From Pseudomonadota bacterium (lineage in GTDB: Bacteria > Chloroflexota > UBA6077 > JAJPGT01), in contig JAJPGT010000047.1 in assembly GCA_021325655.1 (NCBI GenBank), positions 78,494 through 142,493 on the forward strand: a stretch of DNA of 64,000 nucleotides, in the 5' to 3' direction. Position numbers and translations under genes: made by a program. Below the pieces are notes generated by a model that worked only from the letters and a program-made list of their open reading frames with translations, made no database searches and had not been told where the DNA came from. Every line of letters starts with the position of its first letter. Positions within the stretch are counted from its first letter, which is position 1. Positions 51,681 to 60,680 of the stretch are shown here, one piece after another.

Positions 51681-52810
51681 GCTGCCACCTGCCGGTAGAT
51701 CTCCAGCGTCTGCCGCGCGGTGCGCTCCCAAGTGAAGCGGGAGACGCGGAGCAGGCCGCGCTTGCGCAGCTCCGCCGCAAGGGGATAGTCCTCCAGCACC
51801 CGCAGGATGGCGCTGGCGAGCTGGGCCGGGTCCAGCGGCGAGACGAGCAGTCCGGCGCTGCCCAACACTTCCGGCAGCGAGGAGGTGTTGGCGGCGACGA
51901 TCGGCGTCTCGCAGGCCATCGCTTCAAGCAGCGGCAATCCAAATCCCTCATACAGCGACGGGAAGACAAACGCCGAGGCGGCGCTGAACAGCCCCGGCAG
52001 ATCGCCCCGCGGCACCTGCTCCAGCACTCGGACCCCGCGGTTGTACGGCGGCGTCTGGAGCATCTCGAAGATCAGCGAGTCGAGCCAGCCGCGGCGACCC
52101 ACCAGGGCGAGCGTCAGGTCCGAGTGTCGCTCCCGCACCTCCTGGAAGGCGCGGAGCAGCGTTGGCAGGTTCTTGCGCGGCTCGAAGGTGCCAACCCAGA
52201 GCAGGAAGCGACCTTCCAGGCCGTACTGCTCCCGCACCTGGCGCTGCTCGGCGGCGCTCCGCAGCGAGAAGGCCGGGTCCACCCCGTGCGGCACCACGCT
52301 GATCCGTTCCTCGCGCACTCCGAGCAGCTCGACGATGTCTCGCCGGGTGGCGTTGGATACCGCGATCACCCGGTCCGTGCTCTGGACGGCGCGGGCGATC
52401 TGGTCGTAGTAGCGATGGCTGTCCGGGGTCATCGTCTCCGGGTGGCGCAGGAAAGCCAGATCGTGCACGGTAATGACGCTGCGGTAGGTCCGACGAAACG
52501 GGGGAATGAAATCGGGGCTGTGGAGCACGTCCGGCCGGAGCGCCAGCAGCTCCGCCGGAAGCGTCCACTGCTCCAGACGGTGATGCGGCGGGGTCCAGAG
52601 CCGCCGCTCCCGCAGGCCGGGCACCGGCGCCGGGCGCTCGCGCGGGCGCGCGGCTCGCAGCAGGGTGTACTCCGCGCCACCGAGGCGGGCGAGCGCCCGG
52701 GCGAGCTGGAGCGTGTACTGCGCGATCCCGCCGACGGTGTAATCGGCCAGGCGGGCGTCGATAGCGACGGCAAGCCGCCGCGGCTGCCCCGGGGATGCGC
52801 GCCGGAACAC
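51677..52810 (-). CDS. GT4 glycosyltransferase (mannosyltransferase-like)
   Basis: A 377-residue GT-B enzyme: YTVGGIAQYTLQLARALAR, VVPHGVDPAFSL, FLLWVGTFEPRKNLPTLLRAF, and the E-x7-E motif in PSLYEGFGLPLLEAMACETPIVA. The pattern is that of mannosyl- and other hexosyl-transferases in surface-glycan clusters. GTG 52810, ten bases after the DnaC-like stop at 52820, with a GGAG site within the end of that gene. Confidence 0.92.
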   Translation of the reverse strand: MFRRASPGQPRRLAVAIDARLADYTVGGIAQYTLQLARALARLGGAEYTLLRAARPRERPAPVPGLRERRLWTPPHHRLEQWTLPAELLALRPDVLHSPDFIPPFRRTYRSVITVHDLAFLRHPETMTPDSHRYYDQIARAVQSTDRVIAVSNATRRDIVELLGVREERISVVPHGVDPAFSLRSAAEQRQVREQYGLEGRFLLWVGTFEPRKNLPTLLRAFQEVRERHSDLTLALVGRRGWLDSLIFEMLQTPPYNRGVRVLEQVPRGDLPGLFSAASAFVFPSLYEGFGLPLLEAMACETPIVAANTSSLPEVLGSAGLLVSPLDPAQLASAILRVLEDYPLAAELRKRGLLRVSRFTWERTARQTLEIYRQVAA

Positions 52811-52819
52811 GCCCGCTGC

Positions 52820-54220
52820 CTACTCCTGGCCACGCCGCGGATAGCGCGATGAGGCGCGCGGGCGGCTCGGCGGCAGCTCGTCGTGGCGATACGAGGGGGC
52901 ATTGATCTCCAGGGTGAAGCTGAGCCGCTGATCGAGCAGGCGCGAGCGGAGCCGGGCATCGATCTGATCCCAGCTCACGTTGGTGGTGACCACGGTGGGG
53001 AGCTTGGCGTTGTAGCGATAGTTCAGGAGCTGGTACAGCTTCTCCTGGGCCCAGGGCGTGCTCGACTGCGCCCCCAGGTCGTCCAGCACCAGCAGCGGCG
53101 CGGCGCGGATCATCTCGAACAGCTTGTCATAACTCACGTTGCTGTCGGGCGCGTAGGTAGCACGGAGGTAATCCAGCAGGTCGGGGACAACGACGAAGAA
53201 GACGGGATGGCCCTGGGCGTGGCGGTAGTTGGCGATGCTCGCCGCCAGGTGCGTCTTGCCGGTACCCGGCTTGCCGACCAGCACCAGCCAGCCCTCCGGC
53301 GCGCTCGCAAACGCCTGGGCGCGCTGCAGCGCCGTGGCGAGGCTCTCGCGCTCGTGCGCGTTGGCGCGCATCCCGGCCGGGTTGAACGCCTCGAACGTCA
53401 TCTCACGCAGCCGCGCCTGGCCCATGCCGCCCAGACGTTGCAGGTCTGATAGCTCCCATTCCTCGATGAGCATCACCGTGGAGAGCGAGGGGTCGGCTAG
53501 ACGGGAGCGCAGCCGTTCGTCCAGCTCTTCGAGCCGGTGGTTCGTGGTGACCACCGTCGCCAGGCGTGCGTTGTAGCGGTGGTTGAGCACCTGGAACAGC
53601 TTCTCCTGGGCCCAGGGGGTGCTCGACTGGGTGCCCAGGTCGTCCAGGATCAGCAGCGGGCAGGTGCGGACCCACTCGAACAGGTCGTCGTAGGCGATCT
53701 CGCTGGTCGGGCTGAAGGTGGCGCGCAGGTGGTCGAGCAGGTCCGGCACGACGGCGAAGACGGCGGGCTCACCCTGCGCCAGGCGGGCGTTGGCGATCGC
53801 CGCGGCGAGGTGGGTCTTGCCGGAGCCGGACGGGCCGACCAGCACCAGCCAGCCGGAGGGGTTGGTGGCGAACGCTTCGGCCTTCTCGACGCAGCGGCGG
53901 AACTGCGCCTGCTTGACCGGATCGGCGCTGCGGCCGTGGCGGACGAGCGAATCGAACGTGAGCCGCTTGAGCGGACCGAGGTTGCTCAGGCGCTCCAGCC
54001 GCTCGCGGCGGAGCCGTTCGACCTCGCCCTGGCGGCAGGGGCAGGGGATGATCTTGCCAAAGTCCGGGTGGCCGAGCGGGACGTCGCGGCGGAGGAAGCC
54101 GGCGTCGCGGCACTGCGGGCAGCGGGGCTCCGCCGCGGTCTCCTCAGCCGGCTCGACCGCGATCGCCGCCAGCGCTTCTCGAATGCGCATCTGGTTGAAG
54201 ATGTCGCCCAGTCGCTCCAC
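52820..54220 (-). CDS. DnaC/IstB-like protein with two AAA+ modules
   Basis: A 466-residue ATPase in which a DnaC-like AAA+ domain is present twice. An N-terminal zinc knuckle (CPQC at 34-37, CPC near 60) precedes the first domain: Walker A 129-136 (GPSGSGKT), Walker B at 190-194 (LILDD), Arg finger RLRSRL. The second: Walker A 316-323 (GKPGTGKT), Walker B LVLDD at 377-381, again RLRSRL. Both have WAQEKL after Walker B. A typical DnaC/DnaI is about half this size. It follows dnaB directly, so it is the likely helicase loader. GTG 54220 with GGAG seven bases upstream. Confidence 0.9.
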   Translation of the reverse strand: MERLGDIFNQMRIREALAAIAVEPAEETAAEPRCPQCRDAGFLRRDVPLGHPDFGKIIPCPCRQGEVERLRRERLERLSNLGPLKRLTFDSLVRHGRSADPVKQAQFRRCVEKAEAFATNPSGWLVLVGPSGSGKTHLAAAIANARLAQGEPAVFAVVPDLLDHLRATFSPTSEIAYDDLFEWVRTCPLLILDDLGTQSSTPWAQEKLFQVLNHRYNARLATVVTTNHRLEELDERLRSRLADPSLSTVMLIEEWELSDLQRLGGMGQARLREMTFEAFNPAGMRANAHERESLATALQRAQAFASAPEGWLVLVGKPGTGKTHLAASIANYRHAQGHPVFFVVVPDLLDYLRATYAPDSNVSYDKLFEMIRAAPLLVLDDLGAQSSTPWAQEKLYQLLNYRYNAKLPTVVTTNVSWDQIDARLRSRLLDQRLSFTLEINAPSYRHDELPPSRPRASSRYPRRGQE

Positions 54221-54257
54221 GTCCGACTCCGCGCTGCCGCGTTCCCGCGCTGGCGCT

Positions 54258-54263
54258 ATTCTA
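54258..54263 (-). promoter_or_regulatory. Possible internal -10 box (TAGAAT) before the DnaC-like gene
   Basis: TAGAAT on the minus strand in the 55-base gap between dnaB and the DnaC-like gene, 38 bases before its GTG. Could give extra transcription of the second half of the operon. Confidence 0.35.
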
Positions 54264-54275
54264 GCTTCCCGCTCA

Positions 54276-55631
54276 TTACTCCCGGAACACTTCCAGATCC
54301 AGGAACTTGGTCGTCTTCTCCTGGAATAGCAGGGAGATCTGCCCGGTCGGCCCGTTGCGGTGCTTGGCGATGTGGATCTCCGCAATCCCCTTCTTGTCCG
54401 TATCCTTGTTGTAGACGTCCTCGCGGTAGATGAACAGCACCACGTCCGCGTCCTGCTCGATGCTACCGCTCTCGCGCAGGTCGGAGAGCATGGGGATGTG
54501 CGGGCTGCGGCTCTCCACGGCGCGGGAGAGCTGCGACAGGGCGATCACCGGAACACGGAGCTCGCGGGCCAGCCCCTTGAGCGCGCGGGAGATCTCGGAG
54601 ATCTCCTGGACCCGGTTGTCCCGCGAGCCGGCGACAACGAGCTGGAGATAGTCGATGATGATCATGTCCAGGCCGCGCTGCGGATCGGCATGCAGGCGTC
54701 GGGCCTTCGTCCGCAGCTCGCTCAGGCTGATGCCCGGGGTGTCGTCGATGTAGATCGGGGCTTCGGAGAGTGTCCCGATCGCCATCCCAAGGCGGCGGCT
54801 CTCGTCGGCGTTCAGCCGGCCGAGCCGCAGCCGGGCGGAATCGACCCCGGCCTCCATGCTCAGCAGGCGGGCGGCGAGCTGCCAGGCGGACATCTCCAGG
54901 CTAAAGATCGCCACCCGGGCGTGGAAACGCGTCGCGGCGTTGACCGCGAAGTTCAGCGCCAGCGAGGTCTTGCCCAGGCTCGGGCGCGCGGCGAGGATGA
55001 TGAGGTCCGACCGCTGGAAACCGCCGGTGATTTTGTCCAGGTCGATGAAGCCGCCGGGGATGCCATAGGCGATCTGCTCACGGTCCTGGATCGCCCGGAG
55101 CTGGTCCAGATACTCGCGCAGCACCTCGGCCAGAGAGGCGAAGTCCCGGGTCGCGCGCCGCTGGGCCACGCCCATCAGAAGCTGCTCGGCGCGCTCCAGG
55201 GTCTCGTCGACGTCGCGGCTGTCCTGGAAGCCCAGCTTGGCGATGTCGGCCGCGGCCTGGATCAGCCGGCGCATGACCGCGGTGCGCTCGACGATGCGGC
55301 CGTAGTGCTCGGCGAAGGCGGAGGTGGGGACGACGGACAGCAGCGACGAGAGGTAGGGCAGCCCCCCCGCCTCCTCGTAGCGGTTCTGCCGCTGGAGCTC
55401 ATCCGCAAGCGTGAGATAGTCGACTGGCTCGCGGCGCTCGAACAGGGAGAGCATCGCCGCGTAGATCAGCCCGTTGCGCTCGCGATAGAAGTCCTCGGGG
55501 TGCAGGAACGTGGCGAGGCGGTTCAGGCACTCGGGATCGATGAGGATCGATCCCAGCACCGCCTCTTCCGCCGCGGTGTTGTGGGGCGGGAGGCGCTCCG
55601 GCGCGGGTTCGGCGAATCGCTCGACGGCCAT
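54276..55631 (-). CDS. dnaB: Replicative DNA helicase DnaB
   Basis: A 451-residue hexameric 5'-3' helicase. N-terminal domain: HNTAAEEAVLGSILIDPE; C-terminal RecA-type domain: LIILAARPSLGKTSLALNFA (Walker A), IFSLEMSAWQLAARLL, MIIIDYLQLV (Walker B), DLRESGSIEQDADVVLFIYRED, and KHRNGPTG. Full length. It reads on into the DnaC-like loader gene. Confidence 0.97.
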   Translation of the reverse strand: MAVERFAEPAPERLPPHNTAAEEAVLGSILIDPECLNRLATFLHPEDFYRERNGLIYAAMLSLFERREPVDYLTLADELQRQNRYEEAGGLPYLSSLLSVVPTSAFAEHYGRIVERTAVMRRLIQAAADIAKLGFQDSRDVDETLERAEQLLMGVAQRRATRDFASLAEVLREYLDQLRAIQDREQIAYGIPGGFIDLDKITGGFQRSDLIILAARPSLGKTSLALNFAVNAATRFHARVAIFSLEMSAWQLAARLLSMEAGVDSARLRLGRLNADESRRLGMAIGTLSEAPIYIDDTPGISLSELRTKARRLHADPQRGLDMIIIDYLQLVVAGSRDNRVQEISEISRALKGLARELRVPVIALSQLSRAVESRSPHIPMLSDLRESGSIEQDADVVLFIYREDVYNKDTDKKGIAEIHIAKHRNGPTGQISLLFQEKTTKFLDLEVFRE

Positions 55632-55699
55632 AGGTCAGGGCCAGGCACGAAGGCGGGACCGGAGCCCACACACTCCGCCGGCGCTTCCGCCGAGACCGG

Positions 55700-56155
55700 C
55701 TATCCTCCGCTTTCAGGCTCGACGTTGACCGTGATCGTCGCCACCACCGAGCGCGCTACCCGTAGCGGGACCTTATAGGTGCCGATCGCTCGGATCGGCT
55801 CTTCCAACTCCACCTTGCGCTTGTCGATCTCCTCGCCCAGCTCCCTGCCCAGCGCCTCGGCGATGTCGGCAGCGGTCACCGAGCCGTAGAGCCGGTGCTG
55901 CTCGCCCGCCTTCGCGTAGATGGTGATCGGATGCGCCTCCAGCCGCTGGGCCAGCTCTCGCGCGGAGCTCTCCTCCTTGGCGGCACGGCGCGCCTCGGCG
56001 TTCCTGCGCGCTTCGAGCTGCTCTAGCACCGCGGGAGTGGCCACCTCGGCCAGACCGCGCGGAAGCAGGTAGTTGCGTGCGTAGCCGGCGGCGACCTCCT
56101 TCACCTGCCCGGCCGTGCCAACGCCTTGGATGTCCTTGAGAAGCACCACCTTCAT
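55700..56155 (-). CDS. rplI: 50S ribosomal protein L9
   Basis: A 151-residue L9. The N-terminal 23S-rRNA-binding domain MKVVLLKDIQGVGTAGQVKEVAAGYARNYLLPRGLA is followed by the long helix (EARRNAEARRAAKEESSAREL) and the C-terminal domain with GEQHRLYGSVTAADIAEAL. It starts the leftward operon rplI-dnaB-dnaC-like, a common L9-dnaB arrangement. Confidence 0.97.
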   Translation of the reverse strand: MKVVLLKDIQGVGTAGQVKEVAAGYARNYLLPRGLAEVATPAVLEQLEARRNAEARRAAKEESSARELAQRLEAHPITIYAKAGEQHRLYGSVTAADIAEALGRELGEEIDKRKVELEEPIRAIGTYKVPLRVARSVVATITVNVEPESGG

Positions 56156-56397
56156 CTGCTGGATCCCCCTGGCACGTCTGCCCGTTCGCCTGACTCAGCG
56201 CGGCCGTGTGGCGGAGCGCATTGTACCACCGGGTCCCGGCCCCGAACGCGCGCTCCGATTACTGTCTCGGCACAGCGGACTAGGTGCTGCAAAACTGCTG
56301 CTTGACAGCAGCGCGTGGGCGCCCATGGTGGCAGCAGCGTCGCGCCCGCTGGCAAACGCAGGCTAGTGCCCGGAGTATGACGTGGTGGCGCGCGTCC
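56156..56397. other. Non-coding region upstream of rplI
   Basis: About 240 bases between the rplI start and the cNMP-binding pseudogene. A minus-strand TACAAT at 56220-56225 (ATTGTA on plus) may be the rplI -10 box, 66 bases before its ATG. Nothing else was recognised. Confidence 0.4.
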
Positions 56398-56832
56398 ATG
56401 CGCGCCAGCGATCTCGCGAGCGCCCGGCTCCTCACTGGCGTCCCCCCGGACCGGCTGAGTCGCCTGGCCGCGCACGGCGAGGAACGCGTCTATCCGCCGG
56501 CGAATGGTCTGTATCTAACCGCTCGGGCCAGGTTCGGCTCGTGTGGTGGGATGACAGCGGCGAGCTGATGCTTGCGGTGGCCAGGACGGAGAGTGCTTCG
56601 GCGAGATGGGCATCATCGATGGCGAGCCGCGCTCGGCCATCACCGCCGCCGCCAGCCCGGCTTCGGTCTGCTTCGTGCCCGCCGAGCCGTTCCTGGATGT
56701 GCTGGAGCAGGTGCCACTGGTCTCGATACGGCTGCTGGCGCTGCTGAGTTGGGGACCGCGGGCGGCGAATCGCTCTTCCTGGTCGCGGCGAATGGTACGG
56801 TGCAGGATCCCCCGGAATCGGCTGGTGGCTGA
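56398..56832 (+). pseudogene. Frameshifted cNMP-binding (Crp-like) pseudogene
   Basis: Three different plus-strand frames together read as one cyclic-nucleotide-binding domain: from ATG 56398 SARLLTGVPPDRLSRLAAHGEERVYPP; then, in the next frame, RSGQVRLVWWDDSGELMLAV; then, in the third, GECFGEMGIIDGEPRSAITAAASPASVCFVPAEPFLDVLEQVP. At least two frameshifts are needed. The intact cNMP-binding gene on the other strand (56849-57442) has matching parts (EVVGEMGVLDDEPRSATV). No helix-turn-helix end is seen. Confidence 0.72.
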
Positions 56833-56848
56833 GCACCCGGGCGGATGG

Positions 56849-57442
56849 CTAGCTGCTCTCTGTGGGAGGTAGAGCGCCCTTAGGGGGCTCGTGGTCACCA
56901 GGGCCGCCGGACGGCTCAGCGGTCGGCGCGTCTGGCCAGGTGTCGGGCGCATAGCGCTTTTTCGTCTCGGGCGTGCGCCGCTCCTGCTGCCGCTGCAGCT
57001 CCTTGCGGAGCAGGCTGACCGCCAGCTCATCGGTGCTGCGCAGCCGCCGGCTGAGCATCCGCAGCAGCGCCATGGATGCCTCGGGCGATTGCAGCAGTGT
57101 GACCGCCAGGGCGCTCCCGCTCAACTCCAGCGTTTCCGTGTCCTCCAGCGCGATCACCGTCGCCGAGCGGGGCTCGTCGTCCAGTACCCCCATCTCTCCG
57201 ACGACCTCGCCCGGGCCGAGCTCTGCCAGCCGGAGCGGCTCGCTGAGGGCCGGGTGGGATCGCTCGACGGCGACGCGGCCACGAACGATCACGTGCATGG
57301 AGGCGCTGACATCGCCCTGGCGCATCAGGATGCTGCCGCTGGGGAAGACGCGCCGCTGGGCGAGCCGGGCCAGCCGGGCGAGGTGCTCCGGCGAGAGCAG
57401 GCGAAACGCTTCGACCTGGGATAGCGCAGCGAGCCGCGACAT
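56849..57442 (-). CDS. Cyclic-nucleotide-binding domain protein
   Basis: A 197-residue cNMP-binding protein. VEAFRLLSPEHLARLARLAQRRVFPSGSILMRQGD and PGEVVGEMGVLDDEPRSATVIALEDTETLELSG form the beta-roll, with the phosphate-binding cassette around GEMG...PRSA. From residue 140 (LRKELQRQQERRTPETKK) the protein becomes a charged, disordered tail without the Crp helix-turn-helix, so it is a sensor without DNA-binding output. Convergent with the degenerate copy at 56398-56832. Confidence 0.85.
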   Translation of the reverse strand: MSRLAALSQVEAFRLLSPEHLARLARLAQRRVFPSGSILMRQGDVSASMHVIVRGRVAVERSHPALSEPLRLAELGPGEVVGEMGVLDDEPRSATVIALEDTETLELSGSALAVTLLQSPEASMALLRMLSRRLRSTDELAVSLLRKELQRQQERRTPETKKRYAPDTWPDAPTAEPSGGPGDHEPPKGALPPTESS

Positions 57443-58009
57443 AACGCCCCCATCGCTCGGCGATTGGCCCGAGCATGCCGCCGCGACGTCTGGCCCGCTG
57501 GGGCGACCCGGGGTGGATCGACCTGGCGGGCCACCGCGTGGGCTGACACTTCCCGGCCCGGCGTTAGGCTAGCATACTCCATGCGGCCTGCAAATCGAAC
57601 GCTGGTTGAGATTTCTTGATGCCATGCGCGATGTCTGCTCGATAGCGGTGTTCGGCGCGTCCGGCGCAGGACGCGGGGACGGCACCGGGCGCGGCGGCGC
57701 ACCGATGCAGAACCGCCGGGGTGCTGCTAGTGCCTGGATACCGTCCCTGACAGCGTTAAGGCCAGTGGTCGAGTCGCGCTTCGTACCTGGAGCAGGTATC
57801 CCCCGAGCTGCCAACAGCAGCGCGGTGGCCCGCACCCTATGCGCGCCCCGCGCTCGCCACTGAGCTGGGCGCAGCGTACCGCCTGATCGCCGCGCCGTGG
57901 TGGCGACGCGGCTCCACGGCGTGGGGCTGAGGCGTGTCGCGGCCGGTATGCCCGGGGGCGTCACCTCTGCTAGGATGCGACCGGCGACTGAGACGCAGGG
58001 GGATGCACA
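57443..58009. other. Non-coding stretch before the alcohol dehydrogenase
   Basis: About 570 bases. No frame has protein-like sequence. TAGGAT at 57971-57976 may be the -10 box of the dehydrogenase, 34 bases before its ATG. A minus-strand TATGCT near 57570 may serve the cNMP-binding gene. Confidence 0.4.
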
Positions 58010-59071
58010 ATGCAGGCAGCGGTATGGCACGCAAGGCACGACGTTCGAGTGGAGTCGCTGCCCGAGCCGAGCGAGCCCGGGCCGGGCGAGGTGCTTCTGG
58101 AGGTGGCGTACTGCGGCATCTGTGGGACGGACCTGCACGAGTACCTGGACGGACCGCAGTTTCTGCCCCATGACGAGCGTGGCGCCCGCCCGCCGGCGAT
58201 TCTGGGGCACGAGTTCAGCGGTACGGTCGCGGCACTGGGGCCGGAAGTGACACGGGTGCAGGTGGGGCAGCGGGTAGCGGTGCACCCGGCACTGTACTGC
58301 GGGCAGTGCCGCTTCTGCCGCAGCGGGATGGTGCAGCTCTGCCCCAACGCCTCGTGGGTTGGCCTTGGCGCCGCCAGCGGCGGGCTGGCAGGCTGGGCGC
58401 TGCTGAAGGAGTACCAGCTCTTTCCCCTCCCGGAACAGGTCAGCCTGCTCCAGGGCGCACTGGTGGAGCCCACCTCTGTGACGATGCACGCGGTCACGCG
58501 GGGAGGGGTTCAGCCCGGCGACGTCGTCCTGGTCACGGGCGGGGGGCCTATTGGACAGCTCGCGGCGCTGAACGCCCGTGCTGCCGGCGCCCGCGAAGTG
58601 TACCTGGCGGAGGTCGTCCCCGGCCGACGCGAGCTGGCGGCCCGCAACGCCGAGCCAACCCGCGTGCTCGATCCCCGGCAGGAGTCAGTGGTAGAGGCGA
58701 TGCGGAGCGCGACGGAGGGCCTGGGGGTCGACGTCGCGATCGAGTGCTCGGGCAACGAGCGGGCACTGTTCGACGCGCTGGAGGCGACACGGCCGGATGG
58801 GACGGTGGTGCAGGTCGCCATCTTCAACCATCCAGTGCCGCTGCACCCCGCGCAGCACCTCACGTTGCAGGCGAAGCGGCTTGTGGGCAGTCTTGGCTAC
58901 ACCCCGCGTGACTACGAGCGCGTGATCGACCTGATGGCGGCTGGCAAGCTCCCCGCGGAGCGGCTGGTCACCGCGACGATCCCGCTGCGCGACGTGGTGG
59001 AACTGGGCCTGGATGAGCTGGTGCGCCCAGACACCCAGCAGGTGAAGATCCTCGTCCAGCCGAACTCTTAG
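58010..59071 (+). CDS. Zinc-dependent medium-chain alcohol dehydrogenase
   Basis: A 353-residue MDR enzyme. CGICGTDLHEYLDG carries the catalytic zinc Cys, GHEFSGTVAALG the His-Glu pair, CGQCRFCRSGMVQLC the four structural-zinc Cys residues, and VTGGGPIGQLAALNARAAGA the NAD(P)-binding turn. The insertion FLPHDERGARPPAILGHEFSG is that of 2,3-butanediol dehydrogenase-like enzymes; other polyols are also possible. GGGGG near the start at 58010 serves as ribosome site. Confidence 0.93.
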   Translation: MQAAVWHARHDVRVESLPEPSEPGPGEVLLEVAYCGICGTDLHEYLDGPQFLPHDERGARPPAILGHEFSGTVAALGPEVTRVQVGQRVAVHPALYCGQCRFCRSGMVQLCPNASWVGLGAASGGLAGWALLKEYQLFPLPEQVSLLQGALVEPTSVTMHAVTRGGVQPGDVVLVTGGGPIGQLAALNARAAGAREVYLAEVVPGRRELAARNAEPTRVLDPRQESVVEAMRSATEGLGVDVAIECSGNERALFDALEATRPDGTVVQVAIFNHPVPLHPAQHLTLQAKRLVGSLGYTPRDYERVIDLMAAGKLPAERLVTATIPLRDVVELGLDELVRPDTQQVKILVQPNS

Positions 59072-59167
59072 TACCCCTTCGTCGGATCGAACCGCTGCGT
59101 GAGGGAGCGGTGCGATGAGGATGGATGGCAGGGGCGCCACGCCTGCACCGCGCGGGCTGGAGCGGCC

Positions 59168-60460
59168 TTAGCGCTTGGGGGGGCTGGCGTGGGAAGGGGT
59201 GCCCTTGTTCGTCGCCGCGGCGCTCAGGCCCACGCCGCCCGGATTCGGCGCCACCTCGCCGCCAGGCAGCACCGGGTGCGCGTGCGGCGGGAGCACCACG
59301 GTTCTCGGCTCGCCGTCCTTCTGGATCACCGTCTTCTCCACCGGGCCGCTGGGCACCTCCTCCGCCGCGCCGGCCTCCTCGGCCTCCTCCGTCACCTCGG
59401 TATCGGTAGACAGCAGGTCCTGCAGGATCACCTGGAGCGCGCCCGCCACGGGCACGGCTAGAAACGCTCCGGTGAGGCCGCCCAGTGCCGCGCCGACGAG
59501 GATGCCCAGAAAGACGACCAGTGGGCTGACCCCGACGGCGTGGCCCATGACGCGCGGGACCAGAACGTAGCCCTCGATGCTCTGGATGAGGATCGCGTAC
59601 ACCGCCAGCAGCACCGCCGTGGTGGGGCTGACGGTGAGCGCGACGAGCAGCGCCGGCGCCACCCCCAGGTAGGGGCCGAGCATCGGGATCATCTCCGCCA
59701 CACCAGCCCAGAGCGCCAGCGGCAGCGCGCCGGGAATGCCCAGCACCACGTAGCCGACACCCAGGCCGACACCCACCATCGCCATGAGCAGCAGTTGTCC
59801 GCGCACCCAGGCGCCGAGCCGGGCTTCGATGGCGATCCAGAGCAGATTCACCCGCCGTGCATGCTTCGGCCCGGTCAGCCGCAGCACGGTGCGCTTCAGC
59901 GAGGCTCGCTCCACCAGCCAGTAGTAGGCGATGACGAAGATGGTGACAATGCCGACGACGATGTTCAGCACGGTAAGGCCGACGTTCACCACCGCGGTCG
60001 GCACCGGCGTGCTCGATCCCGCCCCGCTCTCAGCCGCTGGAGGCGCTCCACCCGGCGTGGTCGCCGCGCCACCCGCCAGGGTGGACTGCGCCCAGGCGAT
60101 AACGTGGGTGGCCACGTCGCGGAACGGCTTCGGTCCCATCGCATTCACCTGGTCCCGGGCATCGTCCAGCCGGCGGGGCAGCTCGTCGGCGAAGCTGGCG
60201 ATCTGCTGGATGAGCGAAGGGACGATCAGCACTGCCAGTAGCGCCAGCACCCCGACGATCATGGTGTAGACGACGAGGACCCCCTGGCCGCGACTGAACG
60301 GCCCTCGCCGCAGACGCTCCACCAGCGGCTCGATCGCACTGGCCACCAGGATGCCGAGGAAAAGCAGAATGAGCACTTCCTGCGCGCTGTACAGCAGGTA
60401 CGCCAGGAACAGGATCCCCAGGATGACGATAGTGGCGATGGCGACCTGTCGCGCGCTCAT
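59168..60460 (-). CDS. AI-2E/PerM-family transporter
   Basis: A 430-residue membrane protein with seven to eight helices. LLYSAQEVLILLFLGILVASAIEPLVERLRR and the signature AEMIPMLGPYLGVAPALLVAL followed by HAVGVSPLVVFLGILVGAALGGLTGAFLAVPV are those of the AI-2E family, which covers autoinducer and ion exporters of poorly known function. A Pro/Gly/Ser-rich linker lies in the middle of the large loop; the C-terminal 70 residues are charged, then Pro/Gly-rich. ATG 60460 with GGGGAG close upstream; the frame continues to 60520. Confidence 0.9.
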   Translation of the reverse strand: MSARQVAIATIVILGILFLAYLLYSAQEVLILLFLGILVASAIEPLVERLRRGPFSRGQGVLVVYTMIVGVLALLAVLIVPSLIQQIASFADELPRRLDDARDQVNAMGPKPFRDVATHVIAWAQSTLAGGAATTPGGAPPAAESGAGSSTPVPTAVVNVGLTVLNIVVGIVTIFVIAYYWLVERASLKRTVLRLTGPKHARRVNLLWIAIEARLGAWVRGQLLLMAMVGVGLGVGYVVLGIPGALPLALWAGVAEMIPMLGPYLGVAPALLVALTVSPTTAVLLAVYAILIQSIEGYVLVPRVMGHAVGVSPLVVFLGILVGAALGGLTGAFLAVPVAGALQVILQDLLSTDTEVTEEAEEAGAAEEVPSGPVEKTVIQKDGEPRTVVLPPHAHPVLPGGEVAPNPGGVGLSAAATNKGTPSHASPPKR

Positions 60461-60680
60461 ACACTCCCCGGGCGCACGCTGGAGCAGCGTAGGTGGCTGC
60501 GTGTCTGGCGCAACATCCATACCATCGGTTCCGCGCGCTTCTGGCCGTGAATCACAGGGTACTCTATCCTTCCCTCCACGAGCACCAGGTCACACATCCG
60601 CCACGGCTGGACGGCCTCCGCCTGACCGTTTCGCGGGCCGCGGAAGGGGCAGGGGAACGGCCTGGTGCCGAAGAGAGACC

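Noticed and set aside
54360..55778. A 472-codon open frame on the plus strand
   Set aside because: Antisense of dnaB; no protein-like motifs.
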